NCBI RefSeq assembly: GCF_021206925.1
Contig: NZ_JAJPRF010000001.1
Location: 372,001 to 436,000, forward strand
Origin: Rhodoflexus caldus
Lineage (GTDB): Bacteria; Bacteroidota; Bacteroidia; Cytophagales; Thermoflexibacteraceae
Direction of reading: 5' to 3'
Length of the DNA stretch: 64,000 nt
Shown: positions 40,730 through 50,338 of the stretch, one piece after another
How positions within the stretch are numbered: position 1 is the first letter of the stretch
How the letters are laid out: each line of letters begins with the position of its first letter
Made by a program: the position numbers and the translations under genes
Notes under the pieces: model-generated
What the model was told of the DNA's origin: nothing
The model's database searches: none
What the model saw: the letters and a program-made list of their open reading frames with translations, nothing else

Positions 40730-43700
40730 ATGATTATTTTCCGCAAGCGCTACTGGTTAGTCGGCATTGTCGGCATATTGTTCTTAGCCGCCGTTGCGCC
40801 AATAGTCGTTATCCACTTTTATCAGGATAAAATCCGTGAGTACATTGTTTCAGCGTTAGACAGACAGTTTAAAGGACGCACCGAGCTTGCCGGTTTTCAT
40901 GTAGCACCATTCGCCAATTTTCCCTATATATCGGTAGATTTGGAAGGCTTGCAATTTTTTGGCAGCACCGCCGATACTCTCCCGATTTATCGCTTCAACG
41001 ATTTATACGTCGGTTTTGATGTGGCCGAGTTGATGCGCGGTAAATTGGATATCAAGCAGTTGCGTGCAGAAGGCGGCTTGTTGCATATCGTCATAGACAA
41101 AGACGGGCGCATCAACCTGTTGGAAGCAAAAAAATCAAAAGAAGAGTTGCAAGCCGACACTGCGGCAAGCGAAGCCCTGCATTTGGATTTGCAAAAAATA
41201 CAACTGTCGGATTTTACACTCAAAGTAGATGACCGCGAGGGTAACAAATTTACCCATCTTGCCGTCAGCAATGCCAAAGGGAATTTCCGTTACACAGCGC
41301 AGGCCATTGACCTGAAGTGGGACATGGCGGCCGAACTTGCCGAATATACCGGCGGCACGACAACGCTGTTCCGCAATAAATACTTTGAGTTGCACAACAA
41401 CATCAGCTACGACCTCTCCCGCGATTTTCTGGAAATTCGCCCCGGCAAGCTGACCCTGAAAAACGGTGAGTTGGATTTCAGCGGCACCATTGATTTTGCC
41501 AACGAAATGGATTTGAACCTGACATTCAACGGACGCAAAGAAAACTTTGACCTGTTTGTTTCACTTGCACCGGAGGCCGTTGTTCAGGCAATGGAACAGT
41601 TCAGCTCGCGCGGCGATATTTACCTGAAAGGCAGCATTACGGGAAAATCGCTGCATACACCTCCGCACATTGAGGTAGAACTTGGCTGTGCCAACACCTT
41701 TTTTGCACGCAAAGACACCCAAAAGGACATTATCCGCGACCTGTCATTCAAAGGATTTTTCAGCACAGGCGACTCCAACACGCTGGCAACTTCGGTTTTC
41801 TATCTGGAAAGCCTTTACGGCGCACCTGAAAACAGCTTCGTAAAAGGCACCCTGCGCGTGGAAAACTTTGAAAATCCGCTGATTAACATGGATTTTCACG
41901 CCGATATAGACCTGCGCTACCTGCCTGACTTTATGCCCGTAGGGATGCTGAAACAAAGCAGCGGCAAGGTGAAAATGGATATCGCCCTCAAAGAGTATGT
42001 TACACCCGACAACGTGCTGGAAGTTGCCGGCCAGTTACAGGACGGCACCGCCAGTCATATTGACTTTCAAAATGTCAGTTTGCTGCTCAAAGACTACCCC
42101 AACCCGATTCAGGACATCAACGGCAGTATTAGCTTAAACGGCGACCACCTGATTATTAAGCAGTTAAAGGCCAAAGTAGGCGACAGCGACCTGCAACTTT
42201 CCATGGAATTGGACGACATGCTCCACTTTTTCCATGGCGACGATGTACCCGTGGCTTTCAAGCTCAAAGCCGATGCCCGCAAAATATTGCCCGGTCAGTT
42301 GGTGCCTGCCAATATGCGCCCTGCTTTGGACAGTACGCTGGCGGCAGTTTGGCGCGATGAAATTTATGATTTCCATGCCGAATTGGACGTAAATACGACT
42401 TCGCGCACTTTGGATACATTCCACTACCTGCCTACACTGGCCATAGATTTTCATGATTTTCATTTCCGCTCTAAACTGTACCCGAACGACATCAAAGAAA
42501 TCAAAGGGCATTTTGATATTAACGACCGCTACATTCGCCTGACCAACTTTACATTCCATGCAGGCGAAAGCAAAATGTACGGCAGTGCCGAAATTGCGCC
42601 TGTTGCACCGCTGCGCGTGCCTTCACGCAGAGAGTGGGTAAACTTCAAAGCCGATGTCAAAAGCCCGTATTTTGACGTAAAGCAATTGGTCTCTTACGAT
42701 GGCAAGTGCCTGCTCAACGACCAGATTGAGCGCGAAATCATCCACGAACTGGATTTTAAAGGGCACGGACGCTTTTTTGCTAATGTTTTCAAAGAAGACG
42801 GGTTTGTTTCTGAACTGGAAATTGACCGACTGCTGCTCCAACTCAACGATTTTCCGCAGGTAGAACGTGTATCGGGCAAAATCACCACCGATACACTGGG
42901 CAGTGTACATATTCAAGATTTTACCGCTTCTGTCGGAAAAACCGACATCCGCACAACGCTTGACCTGCTGCATTTTCTGGATAACGACCTGAAAAACAAG
43001 AACATCAAAGGCTCGTTTGCTGCCAATTGGATTGATATGGACGAATTGATGGGTTATCAGGAAAAGGCGCAACCGAAACCTGCCGCTGCTACCCATCAGA
43101 ACCCGCACGAAGAGGCATTCAACATCTTTGCGCTGAACTTCCCGAACATGAGCCTTGACGTACAAATCGGGCATTTCCGACACCATAAATACCTGATTGA
43201 CAATATCAAAGGGCGCATTCGCACCACACCGCAACACTACGCCTACGTGGACAGCCTGCACTTAGACGCTGCCGACGGGCACATGGTTCTACATGGCTAT
43301 TTCAACGGCTCTAACCCCAAGGATATTTACCTAACCGGCAAAATCCGCATGGAGCGCATTAATTTGAACAAGCTCATGTATAAGTTTGACAACTTCGGGC
43401 AGGACTATCTGGTAAGCAACAATGTGCGCGGCTTCCTCAGCGGAACGGTACAATCTACGGCGCACCTCTACCCTGACTTTACGGTAGATTTGGCAAAAAC
43501 AAAAGCCCATGCCGAACTGACCATTCGCAACGGCAGGTTGCTGCGTTTTGCTCCCATGCACGCCATGGCGGACTTTATGGGCGATAAGAATTTGGATGAC
43601 ATTGCCTTCGGCGAAATGACCAACACACTGGACATCAAAGACGGGCACGTGTATATCCCTGCCATGAAATTAGCTTCCAGCATTGGCTATATGTACATCA

Positions 43701-43996
43701 GCGGCAGGCAGAATTTTGATGACAAATTGCAGATGGATTATGAAATCCGCCTGCCCCTGAGCCTGATTAAAGAAGCCTCTTGGAACTTCATGAAAAGCAA
43801 ACTGTTCGGCAAAGGGAAAAAATCGGGCAGCGAGTCTGCCGCAACCACTCCCGAGCCACCCGCCGCCGATGAACTGCTGGAAGAAGAAAAGGAAATTATA
43901 GACGGCCAAAAAGGACTGATTCGCAAGTATGTGAATGTGCGCATTGCCGGAACAACCGAGGACTTCAAAATCAACTTGGGCAAGAAAAAGCAATAG
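40730..43996 (+). CDS. AsmA-family protein
   Basis: A 1088-residue protein with one N-terminal membrane anchor (WLVGIVGILFLAAVAPIVV, about 9-27) and an AsmA N-terminal domain (residues 28-150: LDRQFKGRTELAGFHVAPF). A long repetitive beta structure follows, ending in an AsmA-like C-terminal domain (residues 850-1010). A charged tail with Glu/Pro-rich linker follows (SAATTPEPPAADELLEEEKE). Members are thought to bridge the periplasm and move lipids; this is the second such protein in the window besides TamB. It is on the plus strand and convergent with the 7TM signalling gene three bases away. Confidence 0.88.
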   Translation: MIIFRKRYWLVGIVGILFLAAVAPIVVIHFYQDKIREYIVSALDRQFKGRTELAGFHVAPFANFPYISVDLEGLQFFGSTADTLPIYRFNDLYVGFDVAELMRGKLDIKQLRAEGGLLHIVIDKDGRINLLEAKKSKEELQADTAASEALHLDLQKIQLSDFTLKVDDREGNKFTHLAVSNAKGNFRYTAQAIDLKWDMAAELAEYTGGTTTLFRNKYFELHNNISYDLSRDFLEIRPGKLTLKNGELDFSGTIDFANEMDLNLTFNGRKENFDLFVSLAPEAVVQAMEQFSSRGDIYLKGSITGKSLHTPPHIEVELGCANTFFARKDTQKDIIRDLSFKGFFSTGDSNTLATSVFYLESLYGAPENSFVKGTLRVENFENPLINMDFHADIDLRYLPDFMPVGMLKQSSGKVKMDIALKEYVTPDNVLEVAGQLQDGTASHIDFQNVSLLLKDYPNPIQDINGSISLNGDHLIIKQLKAKVGDSDLQLSMELDDMLHFFHGDDVPVAFKLKADARKILPGQLVPANMRPALDSTLAAVWRDEIYDFHAELDVNTTSRTLDTFHYLPTLAIDFHDFHFRSKLYPNDIKEIKGHFDINDRYIRLTNFTFHAGESKMYGSAEIAPVAPLRVPSRREWVNFKADVKSPYFDVKQLVSYDGKCLLNDQIEREIIHELDFKGHGRFFANVFKEDGFVSELEIDRLLLQLNDFPQVERVSGKITTDTLGSVHIQDFTASVGKTDIRTTLDLLHFLDNDLKNKNIKGSFAANWIDMDELMGYQEKAQPKPAAATHQNPHEEAFNIFALNFPNMSLDVQIGHFRHHKYLIDNIKGRIRTTPQHYAYVDSLHLDAADGHMVLHGYFNGSNPKDIYLTGKIRMERINLNKLMYKFDNFGQDYLVSNNVRGFLSGTVQSTAHLYPDFTVDLAKTKAHAELTIRNGRLLRFAPMHAMADFMGDKNLDDIAFGEMTNTLDIKDGHVYIPAMKLASSIGYMYISGRQNFDDKLQMDYEIRLPLSLIKEASWNFMKSKLFGKGKKSGSESAATTPEPPAADELLEEEKEIIDGQKGLIRKYVNVRIAGTTEDFKINLGKKKQ

Positions 43997-43998
43997 GT

Positions 43999-46110
43999 TC
44001 AGCACAGCCTTGCGCCAATGACCAAAATATCATCAATTTGTCGGTAGTCGTTACCCATCCATGTATGGAGAGCCTTCGCAAACAGTTGCCGTTGTTCATC
44101 GGCAGAGCGCAACAGGCAGGAACTGTACAGTTCTTTAATTTGCTTGGCAAGAAACTTGCGCCCATGGCTGCCGCCAAACTGGTCTTGCAGGCCATCGCTG
44201 CAAAGCAATATTTGCGTGGGTTCATCAAGTGCAAATGTGTGGGTAAAAAACGACTGGTCGGGCGCGGTTTGCATCCCCCCCAAACTGATGCGTGAGGCTT
44301 TAACGGTAGTAAGCCCCGAATTGCGCAACAGATACAGCGGCATACGCGCACCGGCAAACGACAGCGTCCGCTCCTGATGATTAATCACGCAGATGCCCGC
44401 ATCCATGCCATCGCGGTTGTGGGTTTCATCTTGTCGCAGTGCACGCATGATGCCTTCATTCATCGCCTGCAAAATGGCGGCTGGGTCGGTCAGGCGGCGG
44501 GCTACCACCATCTGCCGAAACATGTTAATGCCCAACATGGACATAAAACCGCCCGGTACGCCGTGTCCTGTACAGTCGGCTGCAATAATAATGGTGCAGT
44601 TGTCAATTTGCTCCACGCAGTAAAAATCGCCGCCTACGATGTCGCGGGGCTTGAAAAGCACAAACGAATCGGGCAGGTATTGGCGCATTTGTGCCAGTGA
44701 AGTCAGCGATGCTTCCTGTATGCGTTTGGCATAGTTCAAACTGGCGGTAATGTCGCGGTTTTTGTCTTCAATCTCTGTTTTCTGGGCATTGACCACCTGT
44801 AAAGTCTGGTTGAGTTCGTCCACTGTATCGTTCAGTTCTTTGGTGCGTTTCCATACGCGCTGTTCCAGTGTGGCGTTGGCTTCCTGCTGAATACGCAACG
44901 CTTCCATTTGCGCTTCTTTTTTCTCTTGTTCAATGCGGTTGCGTTCAAGGCGCGTTTTATCTGCCAAAGCGATAGACAGCGTAATGGATTCCAGCAAAAT
45001 GGCTATTTCAAAACCATGCACCGTTACAAAGTTTTCGGGCAGAATGTTAGAGGTTTTGAGAATAAAGGCGGCGGCAAATATCAGGTAAAAGCAATAGGCA
45101 GCCAGATAAAACCGCGCTGCTTGGTTGCCCTTGCGCCATACCACAAAAGCAACTACTATCAGAAAAATAACGGAAAGAAGACTCAACGCCTTGATAACAG
45201 GCATGGCAACGTAGTAAGGAGCCGCAATAGAAGCCAGCAGCATCAGGCACTGAAACAACATGGCAACAACCGTAATGCGGAAAGTGCGCACCGAATAGCG
45301 GCGGATATCCAGAAAAACAAAGGCAAAAGCAACACCCATCAGAACACCCGATGTGGTAAAAACAGCAACCCATTTATTCTGCCAGCCCGCCGCATCGGTC
45401 AGGAAGTACTGGAACACATGCCCGCTAAGCGAAGCCTGAAATACCAAATTGGCAAGCACAAAAGAGATATACCACAAATAGCCCCAGTCTTTGATGTAAA
45501 AAAAGTAGAGCAGGTTGTTGAAAACAATGAGCAGCAATACACCAAAGAAAACACCGTAGCCCAACTCTTCCTTTTGCAGGATTTCGTAAAATGCCGATTT
45601 TTCAATCAGATTCAGGCGGGTATTTGTAGTGGTTTCGGAATACAGCCTGATATAGTAGGTCTGTGGTGCTGCCGTGATGCGCACAGGGAAAAGCGCCGTG
45701 CGATGCTCTATCAAGCGAATGTTGAAAGGTCGCATGTCGCCGGCCTGCAACTGCTGCCATTGGCCGTCATTTTGGGTGTAATAAAAATCAATTTCATCAA
45801 CAAGCGGATAGCTGATTTGTAGAAAATATTCATCGTTCGTGCGTGTACTGTCGCCTTGTATGGCTATCCGCAGCCAGTAATTGGTTTTTATCCGATTGAA
45901 GTTGAATTCATCTTTTGCATAAGTAGCAAATTCGTTTTGCAAGGAGGCTATTTCGCCAATGTTCATTTGGTTAGTGGTATCGGCAAACACCTGCACATAG
46001 GCAGTTATGTTTTGTTTGCCGGGCTTCCCGACTATGGGAGTCTGCCCAAGTAGCGCACTGCCCCACAAGCAACACCAGCAAAGTGAAATAATTTGCCAAA
46101 AGCCGTTCAT
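43999..46110 (-). CDS. 7TMR-DISM sensor fused to SpoIIE (PP2C) phosphatase
   Basis: A 703-residue protein. A signal peptide (about residues 1-24, ending ALLGQ) precedes an extracellular 7TMR-DISMED2 beta domain (to about 180: QNEFATYAKDEFNFNRIKT), seven membrane helices (about 190-400), a coiled-coil (EKKEAQMEALRIQQEANATL) and a C-terminal SpoIIE/PP2C domain with metal-binding GGDFYCVE and ADCTGHGVPGGFMS. It would sense a periplasmic ligand and dephosphorylate a cytoplasmic partner, perhaps an anti-sigma-antagonist. The ATG at MNGFWQ is chosen: it gives the signal peptide and fits the promoter; upstream in-frame TTG/ATG codons overlap the -7 box. No partner switch genes are adjacent. Confidence 0.87.
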   Translation of the reverse strand: MNGFWQIISLCWCCLWGSALLGQTPIVGKPGKQNITAYVQVFADTTNQMNIGEIASLQNEFATYAKDEFNFNRIKTNYWLRIAIQGDSTRTNDEYFLQISYPLVDEIDFYYTQNDGQWQQLQAGDMRPFNIRLIEHRTALFPVRITAAPQTYYIRLYSETTTNTRLNLIEKSAFYEILQKEELGYGVFFGVLLLIVFNNLLYFFYIKDWGYLWYISFVLANLVFQASLSGHVFQYFLTDAAGWQNKWVAVFTTSGVLMGVAFAFVFLDIRRYSVRTFRITVVAMLFQCLMLLASIAAPYYVAMPVIKALSLLSVIFLIVVAFVVWRKGNQAARFYLAAYCFYLIFAAAFILKTSNILPENFVTVHGFEIAILLESITLSIALADKTRLERNRIEQEKKEAQMEALRIQQEANATLEQRVWKRTKELNDTVDELNQTLQVVNAQKTEIEDKNRDITASLNYAKRIQEASLTSLAQMRQYLPDSFVLFKPRDIVGGDFYCVEQIDNCTIIIAADCTGHGVPGGFMSMLGINMFRQMVVARRLTDPAAILQAMNEGIMRALRQDETHNRDGMDAGICVINHQERTLSFAGARMPLYLLRNSGLTTVKASRISLGGMQTAPDQSFFTHTFALDEPTQILLCSDGLQDQFGGSHGRKFLAKQIKELYSSCLLRSADEQRQLFAKALHTWMGNDYRQIDDILVIGARLC

Positions 46111-46125
46111 TCTCAATACCATAAT

Positions 46126-46156
46126 CAAATTTAAGCCAAATTATTTCATTTGCAAG
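46126..46156 (-). promoter_or_regulatory. Promoter of the 7TM-SpoIIE gene
   Basis: On the leftward strand CTTG (46153-46156), a 19-base spacer and TAAATTTG (46126-46133) match the Bacteroidota promoter. Transcription would start just upstream of the ATG at 46110, which supports that start. Confidence 0.65.
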
Positions 46157-46163
46157 TTTTCGC

Positions 46164-47114
46164 TCAAAAGCGTAGAGTCAGTTCAGTATTTGCCCAGTTA
46201 TGAAGCAATGCCCCCCGAAATTCAGGGCTTGCCAATACGTGGAACAGTCCGATGCCAAACTTGCCGTGCGCAATCAAAAAACCGCTTTTCACCAGTCCCA
46301 TTGCCATATTCATTTGCCGCCAAGGTTGGGCAAAGCGATTTTGCAACCCGAAATATCCGCCTTGCAAGGTGGCATCGTAGGCACGCAGTACAACCTGTGG
46401 ATTAACAAATACATACGCCTGCAATCCTTCGCCTGCACGGGCTTTGGAAGCAAGTATCCAATGTTCATCAAACGGTATTAATTGCCCGAAGCGATAGTAG
46501 AGACCGGCTCCTGCGGCAACTTGCAGCAGCCCTGCCGAACCGATTGCCTGCCAACGCAATTCAGAACTTTTGCGCAAACGCAGCTCTTTTTCGTACAGGT
46601 AATTGCCTTGTACAAACAAGGCCTGCCCCAACTGATTGCCCCATCCCTGTACCTGAACGGCAGGCGTAATGCGGTGAAATGCCTTTTGTATGGCTTCTCC
46701 GAGCGAAGCTGCGCCCATAACGCCGACCTGAATGGAAACCGATTCTCGTATTTGTTTTTCAGAATTGGCCGCTACCCTGAAAACACCTGCCGAAAGATGT
46801 GCGGCATAGGGTCGGTCATCCAATAGGAAATCGCTGTTTTTCAAGTCGTTGGGCGTAAAAATATGCTGCTGTATCGCAATTCCTTGCCAAGCAGTTGTAC
46901 TGTTCTTACTGAATGGCGTAAGCCTGTGCAACGGAAGTTTGTTAAATACGGGTGCTGCATAAGCCAGTTGCAGCCCGCTGGTATAATAGCGGTCGGTTTG
47001 AAAAAACACATCGTTGGCAGCACCGAAGTGTACGTAATGGTCATTCGGCTGAGCCAAAGTAACGGTAGCAAAAACTGAAAGACAGGCGCACAACAGCCCG
47101 AAAAACGTTCTCAT
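46164..47114 (-). CDS. Lipid A deacylase LpxR family protein (DUF2219)
   Basis: A 316-residue outer-membrane barrel. The signal peptide covers residues 1-21 (MRTFFGLLCACLSVFATVTL), followed by FGAANDVFFQTDRYYTSGLQL, which matches the Asn-Asp and YTSG active-site region of LpxR. It would remove the 3'-acyloxyacyl group of lipid A. The rest shows alternating beta-strand patterns and the chain ends with an aromatic residue (LTLRF), as expected for OMPs. The ATG is preferred over an upstream GTG that would overlap the channel gene by 14 bases; with the ATG there is a 19-base gap. Cotranscription with the channel is likely. Confidence 0.85.
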   Translation of the reverse strand: MRTFFGLLCACLSVFATVTLAQPNDHYVHFGAANDVFFQTDRYYTSGLQLAYAAPVFNKLPLHRLTPFSKNSTTAWQGIAIQQHIFTPNDLKNSDFLLDDRPYAAHLSAGVFRVAANSEKQIRESVSIQVGVMGAASLGEAIQKAFHRITPAVQVQGWGNQLGQALFVQGNYLYEKELRLRKSSELRWQAIGSAGLLQVAAGAGLYYRFGQLIPFDEHWILASKARAGEGLQAYVFVNPQVVLRAYDATLQGGYFGLQNRFAQPWRQMNMAMGLVKSGFLIAHGKFGIGLFHVLASPEFRGALLHNWANTELTLRF

Positions 47115-47133
47115 CAAAATCAGCAAGTGTGGT

Positions 47134-47925
47134 TTAGTGGTGTTCACTGCCTATTTCTTTGCCGCAGTGCGGACAAATTTGCGCCTTCTTTTTGGTTTTC
47201 TTGCTCAACTCTTCGGAAAAGCCGGAAGCAAGCAAACCGGCAGGCAGAGCAAAAAGCCCCACACCGATAATGGCAATCATGCCGCCCAGAAATTTTCCCA
47301 AGCCCGTAACCGGATATACATCACCGTAGCCTACGGTTGTCAGCGTAGCAATGCCCCACCACATTGTTTTGGGGATGCTGGAAAACTGCTCCGGTTGTGC
47401 ATCGTTTTCAATATAATACATAAACGTGGAGGTAATCAGCAGCATGAAGAACATCAAAATAGTAGAAACGGTCAGTTCTTCTTTGCGGTCTTTGAGCACG
47501 GTCGTAATCAGTGAAAGTGCCTTTACATAGCGCACGATTTTGAAAATTCGGAAAATACGCAGCACCCGCAGAATGCGCAACAGGCGCAAATCAACTCCCA
47601 GAAAGGGCAAATAGAACGGTACAATTGCCAACAAATCAATTATCGGCAGTGGTTGTACGGCATAACGCAGGTTGCCCGTAAACGGCTTCCCGTAAGCAGG
47701 GTTTTCGTTGGCTGTCCACAGGCGCAGTACGTATTCAACGGAAAATATTGCCACGGAAAACACTTCAAATCCGTTGAAAAAATGCTCATATGCATTGCGT
47801 ATTTCTGCTTCCGACTCGAGCACAATGGCGATTACATTGGTGCTAATCAGCACAATCAGCATCACATTCACCACACGACCGAGTGCGCCTGCACCCGACA
47901 GTACTTCGTACACATATTTTTTCAT
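47134..47925 (-). CDS. Voltage-gated-type potassium channel
   Basis: A 263-residue six-helix ion channel. S4 carries Arg114, 117, 120, 123 and 126 at every third position (DLRLLRILRVLRIFRIFK), a true voltage-sensor pattern. The pore has the selectivity filter TTVGYGD (196-202). The cytoplasmic tail is short and basic (KKTKKKAQ) and ends with CPHCGKEI followed by HH, half a zinc ribbon. It lies upstream of the LpxR-like gene on the same strand. A long terminator (serving the small gene before it) precedes it, so it needs its own promoter. Confidence 0.9.
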   Translation of the reverse strand: MKKYVYEVLSGAGALGRVVNVMLIVLISTNVIAIVLESEAEIRNAYEHFFNGFEVFSVAIFSVEYVLRLWTANENPAYGKPFTGNLRYAVQPLPIIDLLAIVPFYLPFLGVDLRLLRILRVLRIFRIFKIVRYVKALSLITTVLKDRKEELTVSTILMFFMLLITSTFMYYIENDAQPEQFSSIPKTMWWGIATLTTVGYGDVYPVTGLGKFLGGMIAIIGVGLFALPAGLLASGFSEELSKKTKKKAQICPHCGKEIGSEHH

Positions 47926-48006
47926 GGCTGCCCCCTGAATTTCTTGGTGTGAAAGCAGTTACAAGGTATGAAATCGCAGCCATTTGTGCACCTTCCGTAG
48001 GGCAAC

Positions 48007-48042
48007 AAAAAGCCCTCAACAGTTTTCCTGCCGAGGGCTTTT
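48007..48042 (-). terminator. Intrinsic terminator of the 50-residue protein gene
   Basis: Reading leftward, AAAAGCCCTC and GAGGGCTTTT form a perfect 10-bp stem with a 15-base loop, ending in TTTTTG. It is 45 bases after the small gene's stop and isolates it from the channel gene. Confidence 0.88.
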
Positions 48043-48086
48043 CATTACACTTTGCGCAAAATGTACGTGAGAAATGCGGATGCCGA

Positions 48087-48239
48087 TTAGGCTTTTTTCG
48101 CTGCAAATGATGCTTTGATAGCTTCAATATCTACATTCTTAATCGCAGGCAGCTTAGTGAGCAACTTAATGTCTTTGATACGTTGGTTTGCAGCATTAGA
48201 ATTGCGTCTGTCTTTCCGCTTCAATCTGGTAACACCCAT
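48087..48239 (-). CDS. Conserved-looking small basic protein, 50 residues
   Basis: An ATG-to-TAA frame for 50 residues: MGVTRLKRKDRRNSNAANQR followed by IKDIKLLTKLP and AIKNVDIEAIKASFAAKKA. It is very rich in Lys and Arg in the first half and helical in the second. It has its own strong terminator and a CAAATGTA (TACATTTG) box about 25 bases upstream, so it is expressed on its own. Its size, basicity and lysine-rich pattern resemble ribosome-associated small proteins, and I recall similar short proteins in Bacteroidota, but I cannot name the family. It is divergent from hutH. Confidence 0.75.
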   Translation of the reverse strand: MGVTRLKRKDRRNSNAANQRIKDIKLLTKLPAIKNVDIEAIKASFAAKKA

Positions 48240-48364
48240 GGTTGTAACGATTTTAATGAGGCGCAAATGTAGCTCATTTTTAGCTTTCCGCGTATTTTTG
48301 AGCGATTTTTTTATCCCGCCATTGTTTTAGCCGTTATATTTTCCAATCAACACATCCCAACACT

Positions 48365-49927
48365 ATGTCTTTTTTTCGTTTTGGTGAAGATACGCTCACC
48401 CCTTCCATCGCGCTTCAAATAGCTCGCGGAACCTGCAAAGGAATTATTTCGGAAACCGTTCGCCGGAAAGTGGTCGCCAGCCGCGCAGCCGTGGACAGTA
48501 TGGTAGCTGCCGAGAAGGTAATCTACGGCATCAACACAGGCTTTGGCCCGCTTTGTACCACCATCATTTCCCCCGAGCAAACAGCCTTGCTGCAATTCAA
48601 CCTGTTGCGCAGCCACAGCGTAGGCGTAGGCGAACCCCTCGCCGACGATATCGCCAAACTGATGCTTATTCTGAAAGCACATTCGCTGGCTATGGGCTTT
48701 TCAGGTATTTCCATGCAAGTAATTGAGCGGATTTTGCTGCACATAGAAACCAATGCGATTCCGTTAGTGCCTTCGCAAGGGTCTGTCGGGGCTTCGGGCG
48801 ACTTGGCACCGCTGGCGCATCTGTTTCTGCCGCTGGTTGGGCTGGGGCATGTCAGGTGGCAAGGCAAAACGCTGCCCGCCGAGGAGTGGTTGCAAACCAT
48901 GCAACTGCCACCAATACAATTGCAGGCAAAAGAAGGACTGGCGCTCATCAACGGCACACAGTTTATTGCCGCCCATGCCGTAAAAGTGGTGGAGCAACTG
49001 CACAATTGTTTGGATAATGCCGATATCATCGGTGCTATGACGCTGGAAGGCGTACTTGGCTCGGTCAGCCCTTTTGAGGAACAACTGCACCTCATCCGCC
49101 CCTTTGCAGGCACACAACATGTAGCTTATCGCCTGCGCACGCTGCTGAAAGATTCGCCGATGGTGGCCTCCCACGCCAACTGCGGCCGCGTGCAAGACCC
49201 CTACTCCATCCGTTGCATGCCACAGGTACACGGCACTTCGCGCAACGCATGGCTGCACCTGAAAGAAATGGTCATTACGGAAATTAATTCCGTAACCGAC
49301 AATCCCATTATTCTGGATAGCGAACGCGCCATTAGCGGCGGCAACTTCCACGGTCAGCCGCTGGCATTGCCTTTGGACTATGCCACGCTTGCCGCAGCCG
49401 AATTAGGCAACATCTCCGACCGCCGCACCTATCTGCTGCTCGAGGGGCCTGCCAGTCTGCCCGTGCTGCTGATGCGCAATACGGGCATCAATTCAGGTTT
49501 TATGATTCCGCAATACACCTCTGCTGCTTTGGTAAGCGAAAATAAATCGCTGTGCTTCCCTGCAAGTGCCGACAGCATCCCGACCTCTCTTGGGCAGGAA
49601 GACCATGTGAGCATGGGCAGCATCAGCGGTCGCAAAGCACTGAAAGTGATTGAAAATCTGGAAAATATTTTGGCCATAGAACTCCTCTGCGCAGCGCAGG
49701 CATTTGATTTCCGCCGTCCTTTACATTCCACCCCACTGCTGGAAGCCTGCCATGAACTGGTGCGCAGCCGAATAGACCACGCCGAGAGCGACCGGTTATT
49801 CTACAACGATATTTTGCAGGCGCAGGCCATTGTTCGGGAACAATGGCTGCCGCAAACAGTAGCAGCCACCGCACAGGAGCGGCAAATCCCGTTGGAAAGC
49901 CCTTGGGAAACGCTGTTCAGTTGCTAA
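48365..49927 (+). CDS. hutH: Histidine ammonia-lyase
   Basis: A 520-residue enzyme that deaminates histidine to urocanate, the first step of histidine breakdown. The autocatalytic MIO prosthetic group forms from Ala143-Ser144-Gly145 in GSVGASGDLAPLAHL. Catalytic Tyr in VIYGINTGFGP (about 54) and the FHGQPLALPLDY and SLGQEDHVSMGS motifs confirm the family. Length is near the usual 500-520. hutU and hutI are not adjacent; ftcD is 37 kb away. A TATTTTTG -7 box lies about 65 bases upstream. The DoxX gene begins on the opposite strand right at its end. Confidence 0.95.
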   Translation: MSFFRFGEDTLTPSIALQIARGTCKGIISETVRRKVVASRAAVDSMVAAEKVIYGINTGFGPLCTTIISPEQTALLQFNLLRSHSVGVGEPLADDIAKLMLILKAHSLAMGFSGISMQVIERILLHIETNAIPLVPSQGSVGASGDLAPLAHLFLPLVGLGHVRWQGKTLPAEEWLQTMQLPPIQLQAKEGLALINGTQFIAAHAVKVVEQLHNCLDNADIIGAMTLEGVLGSVSPFEEQLHLIRPFAGTQHVAYRLRTLLKDSPMVASHANCGRVQDPYSIRCMPQVHGTSRNAWLHLKEMVITEINSVTDNPIILDSERAISGGNFHGQPLALPLDYATLAAAELGNISDRRTYLLLEGPASLPVLLMRNTGINSGFMIPQYTSAALVSENKSLCFPASADSIPTSLGQEDHVSMGSISGRKALKVIENLENILAIELLCAAQAFDFRRPLHSTPLLEACHELVRSRIDHAESDRLFYNDILQAQAIVREQWLPQTVAATAQERQIPLESPWETLFSC

Positions 49928-50320
49928 TCATCGCTTGCGGACATACCATGCCCAACCTATGAGCAGCGGGTGGATAACAAGCAGGCGCACCCAAGCTACC
50001 CACGGCGGCACGCAAAGCCCTCCTGCCACACAACTTCCGATTTGGATGAAATAGACATGCGAAGGAATAAACGCAACAAGCAATGCAACAATGCCCCACG
50101 CAGCCCATTGCCTGAGTGGGGCTATTAACAGCCCGACACCCAGCACCACTTCGGCAACCCCGGCCATCACGTTAATGCGGTCAGGAAAGGGCAGATAGTC
50201 GGGTATCAGCGGCAAATAAAACTCCGGCATAACAAAGTGATTCAGCCCTGCCAAAGCAAAAAAAGCCGCCAGCAGATTGCGAGCTATATACCTTTTACTG
50301 TCTGTCCATTCATTACGCAT
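49928..50320 (-). CDS. DoxX family membrane protein
   Basis: A 130-residue protein with four hydrophobic segments, beginning RNLLAAFFALAGLNHFVMPEF and containing MAGVAEVVLGVGLLI and WVRLLVIHPLLIGWAWYV. It resembles the DoxX-like family of four-helix membrane proteins, whose roles range from thiosulfate-quinone oxidoreductase subunits to redox adaptors. No partner genes are nearby. It is tail to tail with hutH with no space between the stops, and its 5' end faces a plus-strand terminator. Confidence 0.78.
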   Translation of the reverse strand: MRNEWTDSKRYIARNLLAAFFALAGLNHFVMPEFYLPLIPDYLPFPDRINVMAGVAEVVLGVGLLIAPLRQWAAWGIVALLVAFIPSHVYFIQIGSCVAGGLCVPPWVAWVRLLVIHPLLIGWAWYVRKR

Positions 50321-50338
50321 GGGTTAAATTTAATGGGA

